Below are positions 54,977-63,795 of a stretch of 64,000 nt of DNA, piece after piece. Position 1 is the stretch's first letter, and each line of letters starts with the position of its first letter. Source of the stretch: Natronoarchaeum rubrum (GTDB lineage: Archaea; Halobacteriota; Halobacteria; Halobacteriales; Natronoarchaeaceae); contig NZ_JANHDP010000003.1 of assembly GCF_024494695.1 (NCBI RefSeq), positions 248,001 through 312,000 on the forward strand, given 5' to 3'. The notes under the pieces were generated by a model. That model was not told the DNA's origin, did no database searches, and saw only the letters and a list, made by a program, of their open reading frames with translations. Both the position numbers and the translations under genes were made by a program.

Positions 54977-57046
54977 TCAAGACGCGTCTTCGATGACGGC
55001 CCGAAGGTCGTCCGACCAGTACACGTCGCCGTCGAAAATGACTGGCATCTCGGCTCGGTCGAGATACGCGAGCAGTCGCTCGCGGGAGAGCGCGTGCTCG
55101 GACTCGGTGCCACAGAGGTACGAATACTCGTTGTCCGCCAGAAACGGCTGGTAGAACCCGCCGACGTGGCGCGAGGAGAACTGGTCGTACGACAGCAGGA
55201 ATCGGTCGCCCTCGACGCGTTCGAGCGTCGCGGTCGCGGGGAGGCGGTTCTCGCTCTGGGCGAGCGAGTGGGTGCCGTCGCCGACGACCGCGTAGTCCTT
55301 GCCCATCATGATGCGCCGGCGAGCGAGCTGAAGCGCCCGCTCGATGCCGAACCCGTGGACCAGCAGGCGGGCGAACGTTGAGCCCACCTTGACGGCGTGC
55401 TCGTTGAGCACCTGCGAGAACGTGATCGCGCCCGCGACGCTGCCCCGCTCGACCAGCTCCAGCCCCTCGTAGTACGATCCGCAGGCGTTCAGGAAGAACG
55501 TCTGGGCGCGGCAGTCGTCGAGGCTGGACGCCGACAGGTAGCCGTCCGGACAGCGCAGTCCCGACTGCTCACAGTGGCCGATGTAGTGGACGAAGTCGTG
55601 TGGCGACTCGAACAGCCGGGCCAGCCCCGCCGTCGACAGCTGCTCCTCGACGCTGACGTCGATCGAGAGGTCCTCGCCGCGCCGCCGGTAGATCTCGGCG
55701 ACGTCGACCTCGTCGGACATCTCCTCGTCGTTGAGTACGACGGCGATGTCGATGCCGTCGCTACCCCGTTCGAGATAGTCGATCCGGTGCTCGTAGGCCG
55801 CGGGCGTCGATTTGAACACGTCTATCGGCGTCCCTTCGGCGAGCCAGCCGTGGATGCGCCCCTCGCGGAGTTCCGGCTTGACGATGTCGACCGACGCCAC
55901 CTGCCCGACGCCGCGGCCGCCGGTCGAGCCGCGGTAGAAGTCGTCGAGCGAGCGGGCGACGAGCTCGCAGCCCTCCAGTTCGGAGGTTCGAGGCGCACAG
56001 ATCAGGCTCAGCCGGTCGAGCAGGTGCGGGAGCGTCGAGAGGTGCTCGGGCGTCGGCTCGACGTACGTCGAGAGGTGCCAGTCGGGGAGCCGGTGCTGGA
56101 TCGCCTCGTGGGCGACCGTCATGTACGTCCCGAGCCGTTCGTCCGGCGCGGCGTCGTACAGCGCGCCCGCGTCTAATCCGAGCGTGTCGAGCAAGCTCGC
56201 CTCCGCGAGCTCCGTCCCGTAGGGGCCGACGTTTCGCACCAGACAGTCGAGGAAAAACACTTGCCGCAGGAGCCGGGTCACTTCGCGTTCGAGGTCGGGG
56301 AGCCCCGACAGCTCCCACTCGGCGTCGAGCGAGGGCAGTCGGAGGACGGGGCGAGGACGATCCGCGACGTCGACCGACGCCTGCAGATAGTACGCGAGCG
56401 GCGCGAGCACGTACAGCGAGGCCAGGTCGTCGGGCGCGACGATCTCGATCCCCGTCGACGGCGTCGCGGCGACGACGGCGTCGGGCACGTCGATCTCCTC
56501 GCCGGCGTCGAGACGCGGCGGGTGCCCCCGGAGCGACGGGTACGAGCGGTCGACGCCGGTCGTGCGGTGCGACGCGTGGAGGTGCGAGAGCGCCGTCGCG
56601 ACGCCCTCCGGCGTCGGCGGGACGGTCATCGAATGCGTCGGGACCTCGCTCCGACTCCGGAATCCGACGGCGACGTCGGTGCGCTCGGGAAAGGAGACGA
56701 CGGTCCGGTCGAAGCTCTCAGACCGGCGGATCGAGCACTCGCCGTCGACCCCGAGGTAGGTCTTGATCTCGGCGTCGACGTCGATCACGTACTCGTCGTC
56801 GGGGAGCGCGACCGGGTCGGTCTCGGGACCGAGTTCCCGGGTCCGCCCGCCCGAGAGCGGCGTCGCGTACACGACCGCCGAGGGGAAGGTCAGTTCCGAG
56901 ACCGAACAGACGAGCGTCGAATCGACCGGTCGCGGGAGATCGGCCTCGCTGCGCGCGAGGTCGAGGCCCGGGCTCCGAACGGCCATCTCGGCGCCGCCGG
57001 CGTCGAGGACCCGGAGCCCGGACTCCGTCACCTCCCACTCGATCAT
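54977..57046 (-). CDS. CHAT domain (caspase-like cysteine protease) protein
   Basis: This 689-aa protein is soluble, with no signal peptide. Residues ~1-200 look beta-rich and ~200-400 helical, with no recognised domain. The C-terminal CHAT part has the catalytic pattern DFVHYIGHCEQ (His487, His491) and AQTFFLNACGSYYEG (Cys522), separated by ~30 residues as in the caspase-like fold. This is followed by FSQVLNEHAVKVGSTFARLLVHGF with a Ser/Thr-rich helix and the allosteric-type end. His491 and Cys522 are the predicted dyad. CHAT proteases act in regulated cell death and defence in bacteria; a role here is inference. Its promoter region is divergent from glyA (TATA-like near 57075-57085). Confidence 0.85.
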   Translation of the reverse strand: MIEWEVTESGLRVLDAGGAEMAVRSPGLDLARSEADLPRPVDSTLVCSVSELTFPSAVVYATPLSGGRTRELGPETDPVALPDDEYVIDVDAEIKTYLGVDGECSIRRSESFDRTVVSFPERTDVAVGFRSRSEVPTHSMTVPPTPEGVATALSHLHASHRTTGVDRSYPSLRGHPPRLDAGEEIDVPDAVVAATPSTGIEIVAPDDLASLYVLAPLAYYLQASVDVADRPRPVLRLPSLDAEWELSGLPDLEREVTRLLRQVFFLDCLVRNVGPYGTELAEASLLDTLGLDAGALYDAAPDERLGTYMTVAHEAIQHRLPDWHLSTYVEPTPEHLSTLPHLLDRLSLICAPRTSELEGCELVARSLDDFYRGSTGGRGVGQVASVDIVKPELREGRIHGWLAEGTPIDVFKSTPAAYEHRIDYLERGSDGIDIAVVLNDEEMSDEVDVAEIYRRRGEDLSIDVSVEEQLSTAGLARLFESPHDFVHYIGHCEQSGLRCPDGYLSASSLDDCRAQTFFLNACGSYYEGLELVERGSVAGAITFSQVLNEHAVKVGSTFARLLVHGFGIERALQLARRRIMMGKDYAVVGDGTHSLAQSENRLPATATLERVEGDRFLLSYDQFSSRHVGGFYQPFLADNEYSYLCGTESEHALSRERLLAYLDRAEMPVIFDGDVYWSDDLRAVIEDAS

Positions 57047-57278
57047 TCGAGTCGAACGAAAACGCTAGTGGCAGTTATTTGTATCGACTGAGGGGATCTA
57101 GCGCGTCGTTCCGGACGGATTCCGGTCGTCAGAGCGTTCGACGCCGGCGATCCGGCGTGCACGTTTCTGCACGAACGGGGTCGAACGATGGGCGGCGGGA
57201 GAGATCAGCACGCGGCGAGTGACCGCTCGGCGGCGCGATACTGCTACAGGATCACACCCGAAAAATCGGCGAAAGGGT

Positions 57279-57289
57279 ACAATTATACG
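57279..57289 (+). promoter_or_regulatory. TATA box of glyA
   Basis: ACAATTATACG lies with its centre ~29 nt before the ATG at 57313, giving a leaderless transcript. It is in the 266-bp divergent region shared with the CHAT gene; nothing else is seen there. Confidence 0.6.
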
Positions 57290-57312
57290 CGGGCGCCCCC
57301 CGACGTACGAAC

Positions 57313-58569
57313 ATGAAGTACGACACCGTCAGGGAGGTCGATCCCGAGATCGCAGACGCCCTGAGCGGCGAGGTAGAGCGCCAGCGAAGCACCCTCCAGA
57401 TGATCGCCAGCGAGAACCACGCGAGCGAGGCGGTCCTGGAAGCCCAGAGCTCGGCACTGACGAACGTGTACGCCGAGGGCTACCCCGGCGCCCGCTACTA
57501 CGCGGGCTGCGAGTACGCCGACGAGGTCGAGAACCTGGCCATCGAGCGCGCGAAGGAACTCTGGGGCGGCGACCACGTCAACGTCCAGCCCCACTCGGGC
57601 ACGCAGGCGAACATGGGCGTCTACCTGGCGGTACTCGACCCCGGCGACAAGATTCTCTCGCTGGACCTGACTCACGGCGGCCACCTCTCACACGGCCACC
57701 CGGCGAACTTCACGGGCCAGCTGTTCGAGGTCGAGCAGTACGAGGTCGACCCCGAGACGGGCTACATCGACTACGAGGAGGTCAAAGCGCAGGCCGAAGA
57801 GTTCGATCCCGACATCGTCGTCTCGGGCTACTCGGCGTACCCCCGCACGGTCGAGTGGGAGAAGATCCAGGAGGCCGCCGACGCCGCCGACGCGTACCAC
57901 CTCGCAGACATGGCCCACATCACGGGCCTGGTCGCGGCGGGCGTCCACCCCTCGCCGGTCGGCGTCGCCGACTTCGTCACCGGCTCGACCCACAAGACGA
58001 TCCGCGCGGGCCGCGGCGGCATCATCATCTGCGACGAGGAGTACGCCGACGACGTCGACTCGGCCGTGTTCCCCGGCGCGCAGGGCGGCCCTCTCATGCA
58101 CAACATCGCCGGCAAGGCGGTCGGCTTCGAGGAGGCGCTCGATCCCTCGTTCGAGGAGTACGCCCAGCAGACGATCGACAACGCCAAAGCGCTCGGCGAG
58201 ACGCTCGCCGACCACGGCTTCAGCCTCGTTTCGGAGGGCACGGACAACCACCTCGTGCTCGTCGACCTCCGCGAGTCCCACCCGGACGTCACCGGTAACG
58301 ACGCCGAGGAGGCGCTCGAAGAGGTCGGCATCGTCCTGAACGCCAACACCGTGCCCGGCGAGACCCGCAGCTCGTTCAACCCGAGCGGCATCCGCGCCGG
58401 CACGCCGCCGCTGACGACGCGCGGCTTCGACGAGGAGGCGACCCGCACCGTCGGCGACCTCATCGCGCAGGTCGTCGACGCCGTCGCCGAGGACAACTTC
58501 GAGGAAGTCCGGGACGACGTCGAAGCCGAGATCGACCGGCTCGCCGCCGAGCACCCGCTGTACGAGTAA
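57313..58569 (+). CDS. glyA: Serine hydroxymethyltransferase
   Basis: This 418-aa PLP enzyme converts serine and THF to glycine and methylene-THF. Motifs are LQMIASENHASEAVL, NVYAEGYPGARYYAGCEYAD, QPHSGTQANMGVYLA, LADMAHITGLVAAGVHP and the PLP lysine in TGSTHKTIRAGRGG (preceding Thr/His as usual), then FPGAQGGPLMH. Length is normal. It is likely transcribed leaderless; FolD for the next one-carbon step is encoded at 45-46 kb. Confidence 0.97.
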   Translation: MKYDTVREVDPEIADALSGEVERQRSTLQMIASENHASEAVLEAQSSALTNVYAEGYPGARYYAGCEYADEVENLAIERAKELWGGDHVNVQPHSGTQANMGVYLAVLDPGDKILSLDLTHGGHLSHGHPANFTGQLFEVEQYEVDPETGYIDYEEVKAQAEEFDPDIVVSGYSAYPRTVEWEKIQEAADAADAYHLADMAHITGLVAAGVHPSPVGVADFVTGSTHKTIRAGRGGIIICDEEYADDVDSAVFPGAQGGPLMHNIAGKAVGFEEALDPSFEEYAQQTIDNAKALGETLADHGFSLVSEGTDNHLVLVDLRESHPDVTGNDAEEALEEVGIVLNANTVPGETRSSFNPSGIRAGTPPLTTRGFDEEATRTVGDLIAQVVDAVAEDNFEEVRDDVEAEIDRLAAEHPLYE

Positions 58570-58650
58570 CGACGCCGCTCGCGGCGTAGCGATCCGAACG
58601 CGGAACCCGGATCGCAACTTTTAGTGTCGGCCAATCTACAATATCGGCCG

Positions 58651-58890
58651 ATGAGCGTCGACGGAATCTACGTTCTCGCCTCGCTTCTCGTGCTCCCGAT
58701 CGGCATCCTGCTGTTTCTCCTGTCCGGCCCCGCCGGACTGTTGCTCGGTGGCGTGTTACTCATCGTACTCGGGGCGTTCTGGAACTCCGTGCAGAACGCC
58801 GAGCGTCGGATCCAGCAGTTGGAGCAGCGCGTGGAAACGCTCGAAGCCGACCGCGAAGGCGACGCTGCCGTCAACGACGAGGGGCGGTAA
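58651..58890 (+). CDS. Small membrane protein with coiled-coil tail
   Basis: This 79-aa protein has two N-terminal hydrophobic segments (residues ~7-28 and 31-46), then a short coiled-coil tail NAERRIQQLEQRVETLEADRE and an acidic end. CTTTTAG at ~58617-58623 is a TATA-like element about 30 nt before the ATG, so the transcript may be leaderless. No family is recognised. It lies 81 nt after glyA and may belong to a different transcript. Confidence 0.75.
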   Translation: MSVDGIYVLASLLVLPIGILLFLLSGPAGLLLGGVLLIVLGAFWNSVQNAERRIQQLEQRVETLEADREGDAAVNDEGR

Positions 58891-58923
58891 CGCACGTCCG
58901 GAACGGTAGGGAGTCGCTGTCGG

Positions 58924-59226
58924 TCAGGGCCGGAAATCGAACCGCGGGGCGTCCTCCAGCGACGGGCCGTCGTCGCGCTCGAACCCGCCCTCGTACTTGA
59001 TGAAGTTGAGGTAGAACGTCCGGCCGCAACCGCTGCCTTCGTCCTCGGGATCGCCGATACAGACGAACTGGATGCCGTCGGCCGCCTCGCGATCGTCGTC
59101 GGTCGTCGACGCGTAGTCGTACCCCGCCAGCGGTTCGCGCGTCACGGACTTGTCCGCGAGGTAGGCGTCCCGCTCGATCTCGACGACGGCGTCGCAGTAG
59201 GGACAGGTGTAGCTCACCGAAACCAT
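58924..59226 (-). CDS. Small zinc-binding protein
   Basis: This 100-aa protein begins VSVSYTCPYCDAVVEIERD with one Cys pair (CPYC) and has a second set in FVCIGDPEDEGSGCGRTFYLNF, giving a four-Cys zinc fold with a long loop. The acidic tail ends APRFDFRP. Such proteins are common in haloarchaea with no assigned function. It starts from the beginning of the frame and converges with the small membrane gene. Confidence 0.75.
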   Translation of the reverse strand: MVSVSYTCPYCDAVVEIERDAYLADKSVTREPLAGYDYASTTDDDREAADGIQFVCIGDPEDEGSGCGRTFYLNFIKYEGGFERDDGPSLEDAPRFDFRP

Positions 59227-59375
59227 CGCCGGAACGTACGGCCCGCGACCGCATCACGGTTCCGACGCCGGTCTCCGACCGATCGATGCCGACGCTCGTC
59301 GGTCGATCCTCTGCGTCGGGACGGAGCGTTGCCCTCCCCGCAAGGACTTTGCCCGCCTGCCGCGAGTGTGATGAC

Positions 59376-60227
59376 ATGATCAACGAGACTGTCGCGGAAA
59401 TCGAGGAGATGCAGACGTCGAGCTCCTCGACGGTGGCGATCAAGGCGACCCGGGCGCTGGAATCGCTGCTCGACAGGGACTTTGCGACGGTCGAGGAGTT
59501 CGAGCGCGACATCGATCGCAACGTCAGCGCGCTGCGCCGGGCGAACCCCTCTCACGCGTCGCTGCAGAACGCGATGCTGGAGGTGAAAGACGCGGTAACG
59601 ACCCGAGACTACGACGACATCGAGGAAGCCAAGCGGGACGCTCAGGAGGTGATCGACGGCGTCGTCGAGGGGATCGAGAAAGGCAAGCGAAGGGCCGCTG
59701 CGAACGCCGTCGACCTGTTCGAGGACGGGATGGCGATCATGACCCACGACTACTCGACGACGGTGCTCGAAGCGATCGAGCTGGCGATCGCGGAGGGCAT
59801 GTACCTCGACGTGTACGTCACCGAGGGCCGGCCGCGCTACCTGGGCCGGCGAACCGCGCGGACGCTCGCGGGCTACGACCCGATCGACGTGACGCTGATC
59901 ACCGAAGGCGCCTGCGGACACTACCTCGAGAAGTGCGACCTCGCGATGACCGGCATCACCTGCATCGTCGACGACGTACTGTACAACCGGGTCGGGACGT
60001 TCCCGATCGCCGCGACCGCCGACACCGTCGGGACGCCGATGACCGTCGTCGGATCGGGCACCAAGATCGTCGAGGAAGGGTTCGTCTTCGAGAACGACTA
60101 TCGCCCCGCCAGCGAGGTGATGCTCGAACCGGCCGAGGGGTTCGAGGTCGGCAACCCGGCCTACGACGCGACGCCGCTCGAACTGATCGACTCGGTCGTC
60201 ACCGACGAGAAGAATCGGGAACTCTGA
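59376..60227 (+). CDS. eIF2B-like protein (ribose-1,5-bisphosphate isomerase / aIF2B family) without catalytic residues
   Basis: This 283-aa eIF2B-alpha/beta/delta-type protein has a helical N-domain (MINETVAEIEEMQTSSSS) and a Rossmann-like C-domain with IMTHDYSTTVLEAI, VYVTEGRPRYLGRR, LITEGACGHY and VGTFPIAATAD. In R15P isomerases the motif THC-S carries the catalytic Cys and GAD the catalytic Asp. Here these are THDYS (Asp125) and GIT (Thr195). It is therefore probably not an active R15P isomerase, but a regulatory aIF2B-like paralogue. The ATG at 59376 was chosen over an upstream frame. Confidence 0.8.
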   Translation: MINETVAEIEEMQTSSSSTVAIKATRALESLLDRDFATVEEFERDIDRNVSALRRANPSHASLQNAMLEVKDAVTTRDYDDIEEAKRDAQEVIDGVVEGIEKGKRRAAANAVDLFEDGMAIMTHDYSTTVLEAIELAIAEGMYLDVYVTEGRPRYLGRRTARTLAGYDPIDVTLITEGACGHYLEKCDLAMTGITCIVDDVLYNRVGTFPIAATADTVGTPMTVVGSGTKIVEEGFVFENDYRPASEVMLEPAEGFEVGNPAYDATPLELIDSVVTDEKNREL

Positions 60228-60280
60228 GGGCGGCGCGTCGATACGGACATCTACGAATTGAGTGGTTTGGTACCGAGGAG

Positions 60281-60598
60281 TCAGGACTCGCGCCACTTGT
60301 GGCCGCACTCGACGCAGGTGAACAGCCGCACCTCGTAGGAGCCGCCCGGCTTCGGCAGCATCTCGTAGTAGGCCCGGTCGCTGTCGCAGTCGTCCGCCGG
60401 ACAGGGCTCTTGCATCGTCTCGGTGGAGCCCTGGGTTGCGTCGGCCACGTCGGGTGCCCCGTCGTCCCGCTGTCCATCCTGGATCGCCATCGCGGCTTCC
60501 GCTTGCGAGTCTCGCGACTCCTCGTTCTCACAGGAGCGACACAGCCACGTGTCGCCCTCCGTGTGCATCATCGAACCACACTCGTCACAGAATCGCAT
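60281..60598 (-). CDS. tfs: TFS/TFIIS-like zinc-ribbon protein lacking the acidic cleavage pair
   Basis: This 105-aa protein has an N-terminal zinc ribbon MRFCDECGSMM...WLCRSC (Cys4, 7, 20, 23) and a C-terminal ribbon CPADDC...FTCVECGHKWRES (Cys66, 71, 95, 98). Both fit archaeal TFS, which helps RNA polymerase cleave backtracked RNA. The C-terminal hairpin normally carries Asp-Glu (...ADEP...), but here reads KPGGSYEVRLF, with no acidic pair. It may be a non-cleaving paralogue. The Ala/Asp-rich linker (30-65) is long. The ATG at 60598 removes a five-residue extension. Confidence 0.82.
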   Translation of the reverse strand: MRFCDECGSMMHTEGDTWLCRSCENEESRDSQAEAAMAIQDGQRDDGAPDVADATQGSTETMQEPCPADDCDSDRAYYEMLPKPGGSYEVRLFTCVECGHKWRES

Positions 60599-60830
60599 AT
60601 TACGTAGAAACACCCGGTTATCGAATATATGTGTTAACTTCCGATCCGTCGTGGATTTCAGGCAACTGCTCGTGCTGACGGTATCGACCGTTTCTCGTTG
60701 CTCGCTATTCGAGCGGCTCGTCGTGCAAGACTCGCGCGCTGTCTCTATCTCATCCAGTAGAAAGTCCCCCTACGGGCCGTCTCGAACCACCATCCGGCAT
60801 CCAACCTCGATCCGCCGCCGCCGAGACGCC

Positions 60831-61943
60831 CTACTCGACGTCGACCCACTCGCCGCGGTCGTCGCTCCGCTCGACGGCGTCGAGCACCCGCTGTGCGGCC
60901 AGTCCGTCCTCGAAGTTCGGCGACGCCGCGCCGCCCTCGGCGACCGCGGTGAGGAACTCGTAGTTCTCGTGGACGAACGTGTGCTCCCAGCCGATGACGT
61001 GGCCCGGCGGCCACCAGTGTTCGACGTAGGGGTCCGACTCGTCGGTGACGAGCACGGTCTCGTAGCCGCGGTTGTGCTCGCGGAGCACCTTCAACTCGTT
61101 CAGGCGTTCGAGCGAGAACTTGAGGCTGCCCTTCGAGCCCTGGATATCGATCGTGTGGTCGTTCTTGTGACCGTTGGCGAACCGCGAGGCCTCGAACGTT
61201 GCCATCGCGCCGCCCTCGAACTCCGCCTGCGCGGAGTAGGCGTCGTCGACCGTCACCGGACGGGTCTCGTCGTCGCCCTCGACGGGGCGCTCGTCGACGA
61301 ACGTCTTGAGATGCCCCGAGAGGCGATCGATCTCGCCCTGTCGGTCGCCGACGAGGAAGCGCGCGAGGTCCACGGTGTGAGAGCCGAGGTCGCCCAGCGC
61401 GCCGGAACCGGCCATCTCCTCGTCGTTGCGCCACGACCACGGCGCCTCCGGGTCGACCAGCCAGTCCTGGAGGTACCGGCCGCGGACGTGGTGGATCTCG
61501 CCGAGTTCGCCGTCGTCGATCAGGTTCTTCGCGTACCGGATCGCCGGGACGAAGCGGTAGTTGAACGCCGCGCCGGCCGGCACGTCGGCGTCCCGCGCCG
61601 CGGCGGCCATCTCCTCGGCCTCGTCGAGCCGCGGCGCCAGCGGCTTCTCGCAGAAGACTGGCGTCCCCGCTTCGAGCGCCGCGATCGACGGCTCGGCGTG
61701 GACGTGGTTCGGGCCGAGGTTGTAGAAGACGTCGACCTCGTCGATCACGTCGCGCCAGTCGGTCGCCGTCCGCGAGAAGCCGAGCTGGTCGGCGGCGTCC
61801 GCCAGCGCGTCCTCGTCGCGACCGATCAGAACGTCCCGCTCGACGTCGGGCGCGTCGGGAAAGAACATCGGCAGCCGAGCCAGCGCGTTCGCGTGGGCCT
61901 GTCCCATGAACCGATAGCCGAGTACGCCGACCTGTAGGGTCAT
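60831..61943 (-). CDS. Gfo/Idh/MocA family oxidoreductase
   Basis: This 370-aa NAD(P)-dependent sugar-type dehydrogenase has the Rossmann motif VGVLGYRFMGQAHANAL, EKPLAPRLDEAEEM as the catalytic-loop EKP motif, and GDLGSHTVDLARF in the C-terminal domain. Members act on sugars, inositol or related polyols. It precedes an AIM24-like gene and a TIM-barrel isomerase gene on the same strand, then another Gfo/Idh/MocA gene at the edge. The ATG at 61943 was chosen at the first Rossmann strand. Confidence 0.92.
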   Translation of the reverse strand: MTLQVGVLGYRFMGQAHANALARLPMFFPDAPDVERDVLIGRDEDALADAADQLGFSRTATDWRDVIDEVDVFYNLGPNHVHAEPSIAALEAGTPVFCEKPLAPRLDEAEEMAAAARDADVPAGAAFNYRFVPAIRYAKNLIDDGELGEIHHVRGRYLQDWLVDPEAPWSWRNDEEMAGSGALGDLGSHTVDLARFLVGDRQGEIDRLSGHLKTFVDERPVEGDDETRPVTVDDAYSAQAEFEGGAMATFEASRFANGHKNDHTIDIQGSKGSLKFSLERLNELKVLREHNRGYETVLVTDESDPYVEHWWPPGHVIGWEHTFVHENYEFLTAVAEGGAASPNFEDGLAAQRVLDAVERSDDRGEWVDVE

Positions 61944-62005
61944 GGAGGGTGATTCGTGGGAACTCAAGTTAGTTGTTCCCGTCTGCGATCATCCCCGGGT
62001 CCGGC

Positions 62006-62716
62006 TCAGAACACGTCGACGTTGACCCCGCCGTCGTCGTCGCCGTTGCCGCCCTGCAGCGAGCCGGCGATGGCCGAGGTAAAGGCGTCGAGCCCGCGCG
62101 TCTGGTACCACACCGTTCCGGGGCCCGAAAAGTCCATCACGAGCCCCTCGCCGCTGAGCAGCGTCGACTTGAGGCCGCCGACGCGCCGGGCGTCGAAGTC
62201 GACCGACTCCTCCCACGCGACGACGTGCTCGTTGTCGACGGTGTACGTCTCGCCGCTTCCCAGTTCGACGGTCTCCAGTCCGCCGAACGCCTCGATGAAG
62301 ACGCTGCCGGTCCCCTTGAGTGCCAGGGGCGTGATGCTCGCGCCGGCCAGCATCGACTGCAGCCCGCCGAACTCGGAGTCGATGTCGATTTCCGGGCCGG
62401 AAGCGAGAAAGGCGCCGTCGACGGCGTACAGCGTTTCGCCGTTCAGTTCGTGGTGGTGGACGTCGCCGGGCTTGGGCGGCGCGAGCGTCACCGTGCCGCG
62501 CCCGCCCTCGGCGGTGAATTCGTTTGCGACCAGCGACTCGCCGCCGAGCATCGATTTCGCCGAGCTGAGCAGCCCGTCGCGACTCGACGTCGTCTCGATC
62601 CCGATCGTCGACGAGTGGCTGACCATCGCGCCGGGCTCGGCGAGGATCGACTCGCCCTGTTCGAGCTCGACGTTCAGGTGGGCGTACGCGGGACGGTGAG
62701 TGATCTCGATCTCCAT
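62006..62716 (-). CDS. AIM24/TIGR00266 family protein
   Basis: This 236-aa protein is all-beta (repeated ~20-residue strands: LEQGESILAEPGAMV, FTAEGGRGTVTLAP, GLKSTLLSGEGLVMDFSG) with a glycine-rich acidic tail. It matches the TIGR00266 family, related to mitochondrial AIM24, a beta-helix-like fold of unknown function. The LLSGEGLV and PGTVWYQTRGLDAF segments near the end are typical. It is on the same strand as the sugar genes, with short gaps. Confidence 0.88.
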   Translation of the reverse strand: MEIEITHRPAYAHLNVELEQGESILAEPGAMVSHSSTIGIETTSSRDGLLSSAKSMLGGESLVANEFTAEGGRGTVTLAPPKPGDVHHHELNGETLYAVDGAFLASGPEIDIDSEFGGLQSMLAGASITPLALKGTGSVFIEAFGGLETVELGSGETYTVDNEHVVAWEESVDFDARRVGGLKSTLLSGEGLVMDFSGPGTVWYQTRGLDAFTSAIAGSLQGGNGDDDGGVNVDVF

Positions 62717-62762
62717 CGTGGCGGTACGTTGTCCGCCGATGGCTTAAAAATGTACGTGCGCG

Positions 62763-63731
62763 CTACGCCCAGTAGGCGTCGCCGGGCTGGGTGTCGAAGA
62801 CGGCGCGATCGAGCATGTCGACGGCCTTCTCCAGCCCTTCGAGCGAGGAGGTCAGCGAGTCCTCGTGTTCGATCGAGAGCGCGCCCTCGTAGCCGACCAT
62901 CCGGAGCGTCGAGACGATGTCCTTCCAGTGGGACTCGCCGTGGCCGTAGCCGATCGAGCGGAACAGCCACGAGCGGTCGGCCTCCTCGGTGTAGGCGGTC
63001 GTATCGAGGACGCCCTTCTCGCGGGCCTGTTCCTCGTAGACCTTGGTGTCCTTGGCGTGGAAGTGGTGGATGGCGTCGTGCTCACCGAGCAGGCGGATCG
63101 CGTCGGTAATCTCGATTCCCTGCCAGTACAGATGCGAGGGATCGAAGTTCGCGCCGATGCGCTGGCCCGTCGCCTCGCGGAGTTCGAGCATGCCGTGTGG
63201 CTCGTAAACGAGCATGTTGGGATGCATCTCGATGGCGACGTCGACGCCGTGCTCGTCGGCGAACTCGGCGATTTCGCTCCAGTAGGGGATCGCGACCTCT
63301 TCCCACTGGTACTCGTGAGCGTCGGCGTGCTCGCTGGGCCACGGCGCCGTGATCCAGTTCGGCACGTCGTCGTCGGGCCCGCCCGCCGGCAGCCCAGAAA
63401 AGCAGGTGACCGTGTTCACGTCCAGCTGGCCGGCGAGTTCGATCGCCTCGCGGAGTTCGGTGTCGGCCGCCTCGGCCTGCTCGTCGTCGGGGTGGAGCGG
63501 GTTGTTGTGGGTCGCCAGCGCCGAGATGCGCATGTCGTGCTCGTCGAGGGCGTCCTGCAGTTCGGCCTGAGCGTCCGCGTCGTCGAGATACTCCGACCGC
63601 GGGAGGTGGTCGTCGCCGGGGTAGCCGCCGACGCCGGGCTCGACGGCGTCGACGCCCATCTCCGAGAGCACGGAGAGCGCGTCCTCGAACGAACGATCGT
63701 AAAGCGGCGGTGTGTGTACGCCGATGTCCAT
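62763..63731 (-). CDS. Sugar phosphate isomerase/epimerase (TIM barrel)
   Basis: This 322-aa xylose-isomerase-like TIM-barrel protein has VEPGVGGYPG near the start, LAGQLDVNTVTCFSGLPAGG, DVAIEMHPNMLVYEPH and GANFDPSHLYWQGIE with metal-binding Glu/Asp/His in order, then HAKDTKVYEEQAREKG and SIEHEDS near the end. It probably isomerises or epimerises a sugar or cyclitol. With two Gfo/Idh/MocA genes it suggests sugar or inositol catabolism. Confidence 0.92.
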   Translation of the reverse strand: MDIGVHTPPLYDRSFEDALSVLSEMGVDAVEPGVGGYPGDDHLPRSEYLDDADAQAELQDALDEHDMRISALATHNNPLHPDDEQAEAADTELREAIELAGQLDVNTVTCFSGLPAGGPDDDVPNWITAPWPSEHADAHEYQWEEVAIPYWSEIAEFADEHGVDVAIEMHPNMLVYEPHGMLELREATGQRIGANFDPSHLYWQGIEITDAIRLLGEHDAIHHFHAKDTKVYEEQAREKGVLDTTAYTEEADRSWLFRSIGYGHGESHWKDIVSTLRMVGYEGALSIEHEDSLTSSLEGLEKAVDMLDRAVFDTQPGDAYWA

Positions 63732-63795
63732 ACTGCTCGCAACGACCGACTGGAGAATAAAACTTCGGAGAGAAACGACAGAGAGGAACTCGGAG

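Noticed and set aside
59376..60227. Active ribose-1,5-bisphosphate isomerase
   Set aside because: The catalytic Cys and Asp positions are Asp125 and Thr195, so activity is unlikely.
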